Below are positions 7,542 through 13,384 of a DNA stretch of 20,906 nucleotides, piece after piece. The stretch comes from a virus. Both the position numbers and the translations under genes were made by a program. The notes beneath the pieces are model-generated. The model did not search any database. It was not told the origin of the DNA and saw only the letters and a list, made by a program, of their open reading frames with translations. The stretch's first letter is position 1. Each line of letters opens with the position of its first letter. The stretch lies in IMG/VR virus record IMGVR_UViG_3300047388_000230, positions 1-20,906 of that record; one strand, written 5' to 3'.

Positions 7542-7556
7542 TTACCGTCACGGTAA
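7542..7556. promoter_or_regulatory. TTACyG-N3-CGGTAA inverted repeat, copy 3
   Basis: TTACCGTCACGGTAA lies between the MoxR-like gene stop and the leader of the 96-aa gene. Flanking GGGGC and GCCCC extend it into an 11-bp stem (7537-7561), so it could also act as an RNA hairpin. Confidence 0.55.
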
Positions 7557-7573
7557 GCCCCTAGGTTTCGGAG

Positions 7574-8722
7574 TTAGTTGCTCAGCGAAGCGATGATAGC
7601 GACCAGCGAAGCGTTCTTATTGATCCACGCCTGCATTGCAGGAGTGTTGATCATTCCTTTGTAGTCACGCCGTAGCAAAGCGCTGATGTACGTCACGCCC
7701 ATGTCCTTGGGCAGACGGTTGACGTACTGGATCAGAGCCGCCAGATCAGCCGTCTTGGAGTGACCAGCCAGCTCGTACGCCATCAGCATCTGCAGGTCGG
7801 CACGGGTAGGGACGTCAGCCCCTGCCGGGTCGGCCACAACGTCGTCGTAGCTCGGCAGCTGCAAACGGAACTGCAAATGCGCAGCTATGGACGCAGTCGC
7901 CGCCATCCCGATCGTACCAGCCCCAACTTCGAGCGACTGACCGTCTACTTCCTGATTGCCGGTGATCTCGAACTTCGTCTGCAAGTAGCGATCATAAGCG
8001 CACAGCTGGCGCGGATTGCACCACGGACCCTGCTGCGGAGGCTCCGGCTCGAACACGATGGTGGGGTTGGCGTTGGCCCATGCCTTGATGACTGGCATGG
8101 TGGTCCACTGCCGTCCCTGGTGGGAGTAGGGCTTGTCGAGATGCTGTAGAAGTACATCCACGTCTTGGTGGATTTCGATCTTGGTGCGGCGTGCGATACA
8201 GAAGTCGAAGTCTTTGCTAACGCCATACCGTGCACCCTCATTGGTCAGAGCCAGCCGAACGCTACCGTGGGGCAAATACCACGGGCTGGTACCACCATTG
8301 AGCAGCACTTCAGCGAGGGGCTTCTTGGTCTCCGGGTCGGTCTGACCGTACTCGTCGATGATCAGGAAGAACCGATCGTAGGTCGATGCCGGCTTGCCTT
8401 CCGTGGAGATCATCCACAACGGCATGGTAGGATCAGTCACCGTGAACTTCTTGGTGATTGGTGCGCCCTCGGCATCGATGCCGACGACAATGTCGCGCTC
8501 AGCCTTGAACATGTAGCCGAGAACATCTGGCGGAGTATGTGTTGCGCCGAAGATAATACCGCAGCCCCAACGCTCGCCCTTGGCCTCGCCATCTGCTTTC
8601 ATCTTCTGGAACAGCTGCCATGCACCCTGGCTCTTGCCGATGCCAGACCCGGATGACCACAACACGGCCTGTCCGGTGCTGAACAGTACGCGGGTCTCGT
8701 TCATCGCTTGAATAAGGTTCAA
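7574..8722 (-). CDS. MoxR-type AAA+ ATPase
   Basis: 382 aa. Walker A GSGIGKS at residues 25-31 and Walker B FFLIIDEYGQ are clear, and the fold continues through an arginine-finger-like region (CIARRTKIEIHQD) as in MoxR/RavA-type ATPases. It would supply ATP-driven remodelling to the downstream VWA protein. The start is read as TTG at 8722, with CTGAGGAG six bases upstream in the same leader used by other genes; earlier in-frame codons to 8761 lack a site, and an ATG six codons inside is an alternative. Such ATPase-VWA pairs are typical of bacteria and appear in some large-arm phages; the target is unknown. Confidence 0.84.
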   Translation of the reverse strand: MNLIQAMNETRVLFSTGQAVLWSSGSGIGKSQGAWQLFQKMKADGEAKGERWGCGIIFGATHTPPDVLGYMFKAERDIVVGIDAEGAPITKKFTVTDPTMPLWMISTEGKPASTYDRFFLIIDEYGQTDPETKKPLAEVLLNGGTSPWYLPHGSVRLALTNEGARYGVSKDFDFCIARRTKIEIHQDVDVLLQHLDKPYSHQGRQWTTMPVIKAWANANPTIVFEPEPPQQGPWCNPRQLCAYDRYLQTKFEITGNQEVDGQSLEVGAGTIGMAATASIAAHLQFRLQLPSYDDVVADPAGADVPTRADLQMLMAYELAGHSKTADLAALIQYVNRLPKDMGVTYISALLRRDYKGMINTPAMQAWINKNASLVAIIASLSN

Positions 8723-8757
8723 TGTAGTCTCCTCAGTGGGGGTTGATGGTTTCGCCT

Positions 8758-8945
8758 TCAATCAGGCTCATCAGGCGGCGCCGATACGCCGCGACCATCG
8801 CTTGGCGCGTCGGGGCGCCCCATGAAGGCAGCGCCCCGACACCCGTCGTGTGTTTGTGCTCCTCCAAGGAATAGGTGGGGCTGCGCCAGTGAGTGAGGAG
8901 CTAACTCAGCGCAGCCCCCGCACTTAGCGAGAGATCGGCTCTCCG
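8758..8945 (-). other. Structured leader/intergenic region upstream of the MoxR-like gene
   Basis: No convincing long gene. It holds three strong inverted repeats: GTCGGGGCGC/GCGCCCCGAC (8809-8840), GGGGCTGCGC/GCGCAGCCCC (8877-8918), and an imperfect 14-bp pair around GCACT..AGTGC (8920-8952, running into the end of the next gene). It also has one GCCCCGACGCGCC leader copy and a possible 21-codon frame starting MGRPDAP (8823-8758) that lacks a ribosome binding site. Likely a regulatory leader and/or processing or termination region. Confidence 0.5.
8804..8823 (-). repeat. GCCCCGACGCGCC leader element, copy 1
   Basis: On the minus strand it reads ATGGGGCGCCCCGACGCGCC, identical over 20 bases to the copy at 10060-10079. 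It lies 81 bases upstream of the MoxR-like start and is oriented with transcription. It forms the left arm of a 10-bp hairpin. Confidence 0.65.
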
Positions 8946-9098
8946 CTAGTGCGAACTCGTATCCGTTAATGCAATCAGCATGCCGATGAGACCTGTCAGG
9001 ATGAGCATGCCGCCACCGGCGATACCGGTTACTTCAACGAAAAGTCCTATGAGCCCGGCAGCTGCTGCAAAGGAGGGGTAAAGTATTCTTCCTCTCAT
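8946..9098 (-). CDS. Mini membrane protein, two hydrophobic segments (50 aa)
   Basis: Begins MRGRILYPSF and continues with AAAAGLIGLFVEVTGIAGG and MLILTGLIGMLIAL, two hydrophobic stretches separated by a Gly-rich turn, then a short polar tail. The start overlaps the upstream stop as ATGA and AAGGTGG lies upstream. Its size and layout would suit a small inner-membrane protein such as a holin-like or superinfection-related factor, but no family is recognised and that role is speculation. Confidence 0.66.
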   Translation of the reverse strand: MRGRILYPSFAAAAGLIGLFVEVTGIAGGGMLILTGLIGMLIALTDTSSH

Positions 9099-9262
9099 CT
9101 GCCCACCACCTTACAAATCGCCAGTGGTATGTAGTGCGGCCAAGCAACGCCGATCATGAGCATGCGTTTGCTCGGGAAGATCGACGTACCAAGGACGCAG
9201 CCTAAGCTGCTGTACATGATGCCGATCCACAGCGGTCGGATGTAGAGGGATTTGACGTTCAT
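9095..9262 (-). CDS. Small hydrophobic protein, unknown function (55 aa)
   Basis: Begins MNVKSLYIRPLWIGIMYSS, followed by LGCVLGTSIFPSKRMLMIGVAWPHYIPLAICKVV. Two hydrophobic segments are visible, so membrane association is likely. Start and stop overlap both neighbours as ATGA, which makes this reading far more credible than the competing frame over the same bases. Unrecognised; it sits in a co-translated trio with the 240-aa and 50-aa genes. Confidence 0.66.
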   Translation of the reverse strand: MNVKSLYIRPLWIGIMYSSLGCVLGTSIFPSKRMLMIGVAWPHYIPLAICKVVGR

Positions 9263-9981
9263 ACCTTCCCACCTTTCCGACCCTTGGCGATCTCATCCAA
9301 GCGCTTGGTCACTGCCTTCAGTGCATCTTTGACTTCAGGCGAGTTATCCAGCGCTGTATTCTGCGCGGCTTGGCCCTTTTCGAGCTTCTGTAGAGACGTC
9401 TTGATACCTTCCAAGACCTTCTCAGCCGTGGGCAGCTCGGGGTCCTTCTTGAGGCAGAAGGCGTTCAGCTCATCGCCCTCGATCAGATCATCGCGCTTCA
9501 GCTGGGCACGAGCGAACTTCAGGAACGTATTCGCTGCGTCGTCGAGCTTCTTGCAGATCACGGGATCACGGCGCAGCTTCTGCCGATACGCCATCAGGTT
9601 ATTCACCGTGGCGAGAGGCTCACCCACGCCACCCTTCGGCCACTGTCCCAGCTTGATAGCAGTGCGAAGTGTACTAACCAGCTTGCGCTGGTTGGGTGCC
9701 TTGGCATCGAACACAGTAGCTGTGCCCTGGGCCTTGACGTAGGCTTCTGCGAGCTTCGTTGCGTCGTCGATATCCTGGCCGTGTTTGTTGGGGACCAAAT
9801 CAGCGGCGTTGTGGTAGCCGCCTTCACAACAGCTCAGCAAGAATTTGATCTGTGTGTCACTGCCCTTGCCGGCCTGCTCTCCGAGGTCGTTTGCTTTCTG
9901 CAGGAGGTTCTGAATGGTAAGCCTGTTGGTTGCAGGCGCTTGTGTAGCTGACGACACCGTCGTCGCGATTGCTATAGACAT
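9259..9981 (-). CDS. Phage protein, unknown function (240 aa)
   Basis: Soluble, Lys/Ala-rich and mostly helical. An N-terminal low-complexity segment precedes IQNLLQKANDLGEQAGKGSDTQIKFLL. The middle has a basic KLVSTLRTAIKLGQWPKGG and a helical YRQKLRRDPVICKKLDDAANTFLKFARAQLKR. The C-terminus (LQKLEKGQAAQNTALDNSPEVKDALKAVTKRLDEIAKGRKGGK) looks like a coiled coil with a basic tail. A DNA- or RNA-binding role is possible but not shown. GAGGAG lies about 12 bases before the ATG, a longer spacing than usual. Preceded by a long leader rich in palindromes. Confidence 0.76.
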   Translation of the reverse strand: MSIAIATTVSSATQAPATNRLTIQNLLQKANDLGEQAGKGSDTQIKFLLSCCEGGYHNAADLVPNKHGQDIDDATKLAEAYVKAQGTATVFDAKAPNQRKLVSTLRTAIKLGQWPKGGVGEPLATVNNLMAYRQKLRRDPVICKKLDDAANTFLKFARAQLKRDDLIEGDELNAFCLKKDPELPTAEKVLEGIKTSLQKLEKGQAAQNTALDNSPEVKDALKAVTKRLDEIAKGRKGGKV

Positions 9982-10059
9982 GGTGTGGGGTAGCTCCTCA
10001 TCGGTTGCGGCTTAAAATTGCGGTCGACGCGGCACGCGCCGATCGCACGCCGAACCGTC

Positions 10060-10079
10060 GGCGCGTCGGGGCGCCCCAT
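10060..10079 (-). repeat. GCCCCGACGCGCC leader element, copy 2
   Basis: Reads ATGGGGCGCCCCGACGCGCC in the sense of transcription, 79 bases before the 240-aa gene start. Contains the self-complementary decamer GGGGCGCCCC. Confidence 0.65.
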
Positions 10080-10177
10080 GAACGTGGGGAAGAAAATGGA
10101 AGAGATGAGTAGGAAGTGTGATGCAGCTCAGCCGTGTACTTGTTAGTTACACGTCTGCTGTACAGCAATGAGCGCTG

Positions 10178-10192
10178 TGACCAATTTGGCCA
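10178..10192. promoter_or_regulatory. TGACCAAwTTGGCCA near-palindrome, copy 1
   Basis: TGACCAATTTGGCCA, symmetrical except for one position per arm. A sister copy with A/T swapped at the centre lies at 12848-12862. It is 22 bases beyond the end of the winged-helix gene, so it could be an operator for that regulator (inference). Confidence 0.35.
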
Positions 10193-10213
10193 AATCCGTA
10201 AAGATACGTAAAT

Positions 10214-10603
10214 TTATCCGACGCTCTCGTCTCGCTGCAAATCACGAAACGCAGCGACGATCAGACGATCAGCCCTGAGTAGGTGATCGATCTTGTCAGC
10301 GTGGGACGGGGCAATGTGGTAGTGCGTACCAGAGCGCTCGACGACCTTGCGATCTACCAATTCATTCAGTCGTCGCAGGACAGACTGCCGCTTCATGCCA
10401 AGATAGTGTGAGAGCTTGGAGACGTTCATGAGGCGGTTCTCAGCGTGCCCGATCGCAACGCAGATAAGAACAAACACGCCATCAAGGCTATCCGCGAGCG
10501 AGGCATCCTCGTAGATGTAATCTGAGAATACACGAGTCAAATCAAACAGAAGCCGGCAAGAGCGAAGAAACGTTTGGGGCTTTAACAGCTTCCTATAGGA
10601 CAC
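10214..10603 (-). CDS. Winged helix-turn-helix transcriptional regulator (129 aa)
   Basis: The stretch NVSKLSHYLGMKRQSVLRRLNELVDRKVVERSGTHYHI (about residues 60-97) is a textbook MarR/ArsR-like winged helix: helix, recognition helix QSVLRRLNELV, then a beta hairpin. The N-terminal half is helical and may dimerise. Start read as GTG at 10603, with GGAG 7 bases upstream. It is the only classical regulator in the leftward arm and is isolated by a terminator on its upstream side, so it probably has its own promoter in 10604-10692. Targets may be the palindromes in the adjacent gap. Confidence 0.74.
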   Translation of the reverse strand: MSYRKLLKPQTFLRSCRLLFDLTRVFSDYIYEDASLADSLDGVFVLICVAIGHAENRLMNVSKLSHYLGMKRQSVLRRLNELVDRKVVERSGTHYHIAPSHADKIDHLLRADRLIVAAFRDLQRDESVG

Positions 10604-10692
10604 AACCGCGCTCCACGAGCAGTATTAGATACAACTGCACGTAGGAATCCTAGTTCCTTACTGCCACTTACAAATATCAGCCATGCATGCAC

Positions 10693-10721
10693 AAAAAATT
10701 ACCACGGGGTTTCCCCCGTGG
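10693..10721 (-). terminator. Rho-independent terminator overlapping a stop codon
   Basis: An 8-bp GC-rich stem (CCACGGGG / CCCCGTGG) with a GAAA tetraloop on the minus strand, followed by TAATTTTTTG. The hairpin encodes the last residues of the 34-aa membrane protein and the TAA stop lies between the stem and the U-run. Ends the small-gene operon before the winged-helix gene. Confidence 0.88.
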
Positions 10722-10803
10722 CTGCAATGTAGATCAGTAAAATCAAACTTAAGAAGGACAGGAATGCTGCGAGACAGACATCCCAAGGAATTAATTTACC
10801 CAT
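10699..10803 (-). CDS. Mini membrane protein, single span (34 aa)
   Basis: MGKLIPWDVC is followed by a hydrophobic stretch LAAFLSFLSLILLIYIAA and a short polar end ATGETPW. AAGGTGGGG is placed 2-10 bases upstream and the ATG overlaps the end of the 28-aa gene. The terminator hairpin forms its last codons, so it is certainly the last gene of the operon if translated. Function unknown; small single-span phage proteins often affect the host envelope. Confidence 0.6.
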   Translation of the reverse strand: MGKLIPWDVCLAAFLSFLSLILLIYIAATGETPW

Positions 10804-10882
10804 CGCCCCACCTTGTAGCTGGTTTCCATCTACGTGATTTCTTCACAGCACGTTTCATCTTCTTACCTTTTCGCTTGGCCAT
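10796..10882 (-). CDS. Tiny highly basic peptide (28 aa)
   Basis: MAKRKGKKMKRAVKKSRRW... is rich in Lys and Arg, like a nucleic-acid-binding peptide. The ATG shares a base with the upstream stop (TGATG), with GGGAGG about 12 bases before it. The stop overlaps the next gene. Coding is supported by the unbroken chain of overlapping starts and stops; function is unknown. Confidence 0.52.
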   Translation of the reverse strand: MAKRKGKKMKRAVKKSRRWKPATRWGDG

Positions 10883-11064
10883 CAGTGCGGTCCTCCCAAG
10901 TCTTTCAAGCGCTGTTGAGCCGCAAGGATCATCTCGTGAGCGTATGGCATCTCAGCTACACGCCCTTCGTTCTCGCAGTCACGGGCGATACGCTCCCATA
11001 GGCCTAGTGTGGCCTTCGCTTCGCCATGGTTCATATTCGTGAACAACGTTTGCTTCCTAGCCAT
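10882..11064 (-). CDS. Small helical protein, unknown function (60 aa)
   Basis: Soluble and predicted to be two or three helices (NHGEAKATLGLWERIARDCENEG, YAHEMILAAQQRLKDLG). GAGGGAG lies 5 bases before the ATG. The stop overlaps the basic peptide start. Not recognised. Confidence 0.68.
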   Translation of the reverse strand: MARKQTLFTNMNHGEAKATLGLWERIARDCENEGRVAEMPYAHEMILAAQQRLKDLGGPH

Positions 11065-11074
11065 GTAATCTCCC

Positions 11075-11341
11075 TCAGAGCATGAAGTTGTTGATGACGA
11101 CGTAGGTGTAGAGCGCGTTCATTCCGGCAACGTAGCGAGTGTGTCCACGAGCCAGCACAGGCACAGTGGCGAGCACTAGCGCCATCTTGGGCACGAACCA
11201 CCAAGCCCCGAGATGTACCATGCACAGAACTATGAGCGGATTGCTCTCCACACCGCGACCGGTGTGGAGGAAGTACATTGTGGAGATCACGTCCAATCCC
11301 TGCAAAGCAACAAACGCAACGATCAGATATCGTTTAGACAT
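11075..11341 (-). CDS. DUF5658-like small membrane protein (88 aa)
   Basis: An N-terminal segment LIVAFVALQGLDVISTMYFLHTGRGVESNPLI matches the D-x-x-[ST]T...G-x-x-E-x-N-P signature of DUF5658 membrane proteins. Further hydrophobic segments are VLCMVHLGAWWFVPKMALVLATVPVL and ALYTYVVINNFML, giving three probable spans. The ATG at 11341 overlaps the upstream stop as TGATG; a GTG one codon earlier is an alternative. Role unknown. Confidence 0.72.
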   Translation of the reverse strand: MSKRYLIVAFVALQGLDVISTMYFLHTGRGVESNPLIVLCMVHLGAWWFVPKMALVLATVPVLARGHTRYVAGMNALYTYVVINNFML

Positions 11342-11811
11342 CACAGCTTCTCCCTGATGAACTCCATCACAGCGTCGAAGTCATCGCTCTTGTCGTTGAG
11401 GTCCATCAGCACGTCAACAGCTTCCGGTGTGAGGTCTGCCCACAACATAACGTCGCCATTGAGCGTCTCATTGTCGAGGCTCATAAGCCTGCCGTCCGGC
11501 CACATGGGGAGCTCAACATACGACGGCTCATAGCAGCCGTCGCAATCTTCGTCCCCGCAGCCGTCCACGTGCTCCTCGAAGCGTTCGTCTTCGGTAGGCT
11601 GGAATTCACCACCTGCGACAACGCACAATCTGCCGAGGCAGCAATAGCCAGCGCCATCGTCGTTCTTGAGCTTTGATTTCGCTTGTTTGGCTGTAGCCAG
11701 ATCGTTTAGCCATTTTACCTTTACATCAGGGTTCATTGGCTTGAAGTCAGCTTTCAAGGCCTCTTTCAGGGCTTCTCTCGGCATCGGATGAAGGAATTCT
11801 TTGACGTTCAT
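11341..11811 (-). CDS. Conserved phage protein with YCCLG motif, unknown function (156 aa)
   Basis: The layout W-L-N-D-L.....DDGAGYCCLGRLCVVAGGEF ... WADLTPEAVDVLMDLNDKSDDFDAVMEFIRE is shared by a widespread phage/bacterial family of unknown role, in which a YCCLGxLC motif is followed by an acidic region and a C-terminal LxxLND..xFxxIxxxI segment. A cysteine/aspartate stretch at about residues 84-92 (CGDEDCDGC) could bind metal. The start has GAGGAG in the recurrent GCTGAGGAGC leader. No enzymatic motif visible. Confidence 0.76.
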   Translation of the reverse strand: MNVKEFLHPMPREALKEALKADFKPMNPDVKVKWLNDLATAKQAKSKLKNDDGAGYCCLGRLCVVAGGEFQPTEDERFEEHVDGCGDEDCDGCYEPSYVELPMWPDGRLMSLDNETLNGDVMLWADLTPEAVDVLMDLNDKSDDFDAVMEFIREKL

Positions 11812-11833
11812 CTTAGGCTCCTCAGCTTGGGGG

Positions 11834-11848
11834 TTACCGTGGCAGTAA
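11834..11848. promoter_or_regulatory. TTACyG-N3-CGGTAA inverted repeat, copy 4
   Basis: On the minus strand it reads TTACTGCCACGGTAA. It lies between the gene ending at 11897 and the leader of the 156-aa gene, just after two hairpins. Confidence 0.55.
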
Positions 11849-11849
11849 T

Positions 11850-11886
11850 GAAGCTGGCGCTTCGTGCTGCGCTCCGAAGAGCGCAG
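11850..11886 (-). terminator. Double hairpin, possible terminator or RNA-processing site
   Basis: An 8-bp stem CTGCGCTC/GAGCGCAG with a UUCG-type tetraloop (minus strand) at 11867-11886, followed by a GAAGC/GCTTC hairpin at 11850-11863. No U-run follows, so intrinsic termination is doubtful; a stable 3'-end or attenuator is equally likely. Confidence 0.45.
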
Positions 11887-11896
11887 TGTCGAAAGG

Positions 11897-12145
11897 TCAG
11901 TTCCCTGCGTATTCTGTGATCTCGAAGTCCCGCCCTGATACCTTCATGAACTTCTGTTCAGTGTGGCACCACGCATCGAATTTACCTGTGATGTCCGTGC
12001 CGGGTTTTACCAGCAACCACATCTCGAACGGCCCAAATGGCACACGAGCTGGCTGCGTGTATCCGGCAGCAACTGCTATGTCGTCTGCGAGCCAGGATAG
12101 AGCATCGTAGGTCTCATCGAACTCGTTAGTGATTGTCTCGCTCAT
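11897..12145 (-). CDS. Small acidic protein, unknown function (82 aa)
   Basis: MSETITNEFDETYDALSWLADDIAVAAGYTQPARV ... FEMWLLVKPGTDITGKFDAWCHTEQKFMKVSGRDFEITEY. An N-terminal acidic helix is followed by a strand-rich domain. GAGGAG of the GCTGAGGAGC leader is 7 bases before the ATG at 12145; longer upstream codons overlap the next gene and are not used. Not recognised. Confidence 0.68.
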   Translation of the reverse strand: MSETITNEFDETYDALSWLADDIAVAAGYTQPARVPFGPFEMWLLVKPGTDITGKFDAWCHTEQKFMKVSGRDFEITEYAGN

Positions 12146-12155
12146 CTCTCGCTCC

Positions 12156-12407
12156 TCAGCTGTGAGTGTATCCATCTGGCTCGATGCCCAACCACATGCC
12201 ACGCCATGGCAGCATGATGCAGTTCGGGCCTCCCTGAGCTTGCTTCCTGAACCGTCGGTATTGGATCGACGGCACAGCAACGAGCTCCTCCACGACATTT
12301 CTAGAGGCGTTGTACTTGCGTCTAAGCGTTGGGCTAACCCACGATGGGAAGTCACGCTTGAAGACGCTGAACAGCGCTTCTCGTTGTGCTCTGGTTGTCT
12401 TGACCAT
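12156..12407 (-). CDS. Conserved small phage protein (83 aa)
   Basis: MVKTTRAQREALFSVFKRDFP ... YRRFRKQAQGGPNCIMLPWRGMWLGIEPDGYTHS. The R-A-Q-R-E-A-L start and the C-terminal CIMxPWxGMWLGIExDGYTH block are typical of a small family found in many phages of Gram-negative hosts; its role is not known. Basic N-terminal helix, beta C-terminus. GGGGAGG lies upstream and the ATG shares its A with the upstream stop (TGATG). Confidence 0.74.
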   Translation of the reverse strand: MVKTTRAQREALFSVFKRDFPSWVSPTLRRKYNASRNVVEELVAVPSIQYRRFRKQAQGGPNCIMLPWRGMWLGIEPDGYTHS

Positions 12408-12580
12408 CACACGCCCTCCCCAGTGTCCAAGCCTTGAAGGAGGCACACATCACGTGCACTGCCGATGATGTACGGTGGACGCTCCATGGTGAGCGTCTCC
12501 CATGGGATCATGTGCATCCACATGCCGTTCCCAACGTGAAACCAACCGTCTTCTGCCGCGCTTCGCTCATAGACACTCAT
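12407..12580 (-). CDS. Small protein, unknown function (57 aa)
   Basis: Begins MSVYERSAAEDGWFHVGNGMWMHMIPWETL and ends DVCLLQGLDTGEGV. Tryptophan/methionine-rich, soluble. GGAGG lies six bases upstream of the ATG; the start overlaps the upstream stop as ATGA and the stop overlaps the next start as TGATG, which is strong support for coding. Not recognised. Confidence 0.66.
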   Translation of the reverse strand: MSVYERSAAEDGWFHVGNGMWMHMIPWETLTMERPPYIIGSARDVCLLQGLDTGEGV

Positions 12581-12780
12581 ACTTGGCCTCCATTGATCAG
12601 GGCGTACTCGACATCCACGCCGACCACACGCAACCTCATCAGCTTGAGGACGATGTCGCGGACTTGTTGCCCTTTCTCTAATCGTTGCAGGGCAATTGCT
12701 TTCTGGTATGGAGCTGGCTCACGTCCAGCCATTAGCTCCCAGTGCCGTGTGAATGCTTTCAGCTCTTCAAATTTATTCAT
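12577..12780 (-). CDS. Small helical protein, unknown function (67 aa)
   Basis: MNKFEELKAFTRHWELMAGREPAPYQKAIALQRLEKGQQVRDIVLKLMRLRVVGVDVEYALINGGQV. Helical, near-neutral, no motif recognised. The start has GAGGAG in the ATGCTGAGGAGCAT leader. The stop overlaps the 57-aa gene. Confidence 0.66.
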   Translation of the reverse strand: MNKFEELKAFTRHWELMAGREPAPYQKAIALQRLEKGQQVRDIVLKLMRLRVVGVDVEYALINGGQV

Positions 12781-12822
12781 GGAATGCTCCTCAGCATGTC
12801 GGGTTGTGTGGATGTCACCTTG

Positions 12823-12837
12823 TTACCTTCACGGTAA
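12823..12837. promoter_or_regulatory. TTACyG-N3-CGGTAA inverted repeat, copy 5
   Basis: TTACCTTCACGGTAA, between the 31-aa gene and the leader of the 67-aa gene, and 11 bases from the second TGACCAAwTTGGCCA site. Confidence 0.5.
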
Positions 12838-12844
12838 AGCTCGG

Positions 12845-12865
12845 CCCTGACCAAATTGGCCAGGG
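12845..12865. promoter_or_regulatory. Inverted repeat with TGACCAAwTTGGCCA core, copy 2
   Basis: CCCTG-a-CCAA-a-TTGG-c-CAGGG: nine paired positions on each side with one internal mismatch. The core is the sister of 10178-10192. As RNA it would make a GC-capped hairpin, but no U-run follows on either strand, so operator or attenuator is more likely than terminator. Confidence 0.38.
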
Positions 12866-12881
12866 CAGTAGTATTGCGGGG

Positions 12882-12977
12882 CTAGTACCCGAGCAGGGCG
12901 AGTACGAACATTGTCGGTACGAACAGCATGGCTGCGACCAGGACGACCATTCGGAACGTGTCCATTGCCCGCTCCAT
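12882..12977 (-). CDS. Mini membrane protein, single span (31 aa)
   Basis: MERAMDTFRM leads into VVLVAAMLFVPTMFVLALLGY, one transmembrane span filling most of the peptide. The ATG overlaps the upstream stop as TGATG. No other reading explains the bases. Function unknown. Confidence 0.55.
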   Translation of the reverse strand: MERAMDTFRMVVLVAAMLFVPTMFVLALLGY

Positions 12978-13249
12978 CAGTCGAACAACTTGCAGCCAGT
13001 GCGGCATACGGCGCGGCCACATGAGGCGGCACAAACGAGCTGCGGCTGTTTGCGGGCAGCATGGAAATCAGCGGTGATCTCAGCATCCTGCCTATCGCCC
13101 ATCGTCATGGGCTTGGTCTTGTTCGAGTAGAAGCATGCCAAGGTGGTGTGCTTGCCGTATCGCAAGGTGCGATCCAGCTGCGTCTGCCGGTAGAAATCCT
13201 CGGCAGCAAGCGGGGCTTTCGAATACAACCGTTGGGTGAATGTAGTCAT
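12977..13249 (-). CDS. First leftward gene, unknown function (90 aa)
   Basis: MTTFTQRLYSKAPLAAEDFYRQTQLDRTLRYGKHTTLACFYSNKTKPMTMGDRQD ... QLVCAASCGRAVCRTGCKLFD. Basic, with a C-terminal cysteine cluster (four Cys in about 15 residues) that could bind zinc. It is the promoter-proximal gene of the leftward arm, where phages often place host-takeover factors; that role is only positional. The ATG has GAGGAG in the GCTGAGGAGC leader, and a possible 28-codon upstream frame ends on it as ATGA. Confidence 0.68.
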   Translation of the reverse strand: MTTFTQRLYSKAPLAAEDFYRQTQLDRTLRYGKHTTLACFYSNKTKPMTMGDRQDAEITADFHAARKQPQLVCAASCGRAVCRTGCKLFD

Positions 13250-13332
13250 TGTGTGCTCCTCAGCATTTGCCGGCTACGGGGTAATCTTGCGGGTATCGCA
13301 GGATCGGAAATCGCCGCGTCGGGGCGCCCCAT
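13246..13332 (-). CDS. Possible leader ORF starting MGRPDA (28 aa)
   Basis: Starts within the GGGGCGCCCCGACGCG leader element and stays open until it meets the next start codon as ATGA, the same junction used by bona fide gene pairs here. It has no ribosome binding site, so it would need leaderless initiation. Two other copies of the element also open frames with MGRPDAP. Could equally be a non-coding leader. Confidence 0.3.
   Translation of the reverse strand: MGRPDAAISDPAIPARLPRSRQMLRSTQ
13313..13332 (-). repeat. GCCCCGACGCGsC leader element, copy 3
   Basis: Minus-strand ATGGGGCGCCCCGACGCGGC, differing at one position from copies 1 and 2. Lies 63 bases upstream of the first leftward gene. 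Confidence 0.6.
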
Positions 13333-13350
13333 AAAGCTGCAGAGGAGTGG

Positions 13351-13367
13351 TCTTTACAGTGTAAAGA
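13351..13367. promoter_or_regulatory. Perfect 17-bp palindrome, operator candidate
   Basis: TCTTTACA-G-TGTAAAGA: 8-bp arms around a single central base. It lies about 100 bases before the first leftward gene, between the iterons and the leader element, where an operator controlling the leftward promoter would be expected. No second copy seen. Confidence 0.45.
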
Positions 13368-13384
13368 TTGAGTAAAGGGTCGAG

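Larger units (their letters stand above)
9982..10213. other. Palindrome-rich leader upstream of the 240-aa gene
   Basis: No long gene. From right to left it contains TGACCAATTTGGCCA (10178-10192), AGCGCT, the perfect TGCTGTACAGCA (10156-10167), CGTGTA..TACACG arms (10133-10153), then a GCCCCGACGCGCC leader element. A 35-codon frame starting MGRPDAP (10079-9972) runs without a stop through the ribosome binding site and over the start of the 240-aa gene. Likely the control region of this gene. Confidence 0.5.

Noticed and set aside
12829-13086. 85-codon minus-strand frame overlapping the 31-aa and 90-aa genes
   Set aside because: Competing frames have ribosome binding sites and overlapping start/stop junctions; this one has neither.
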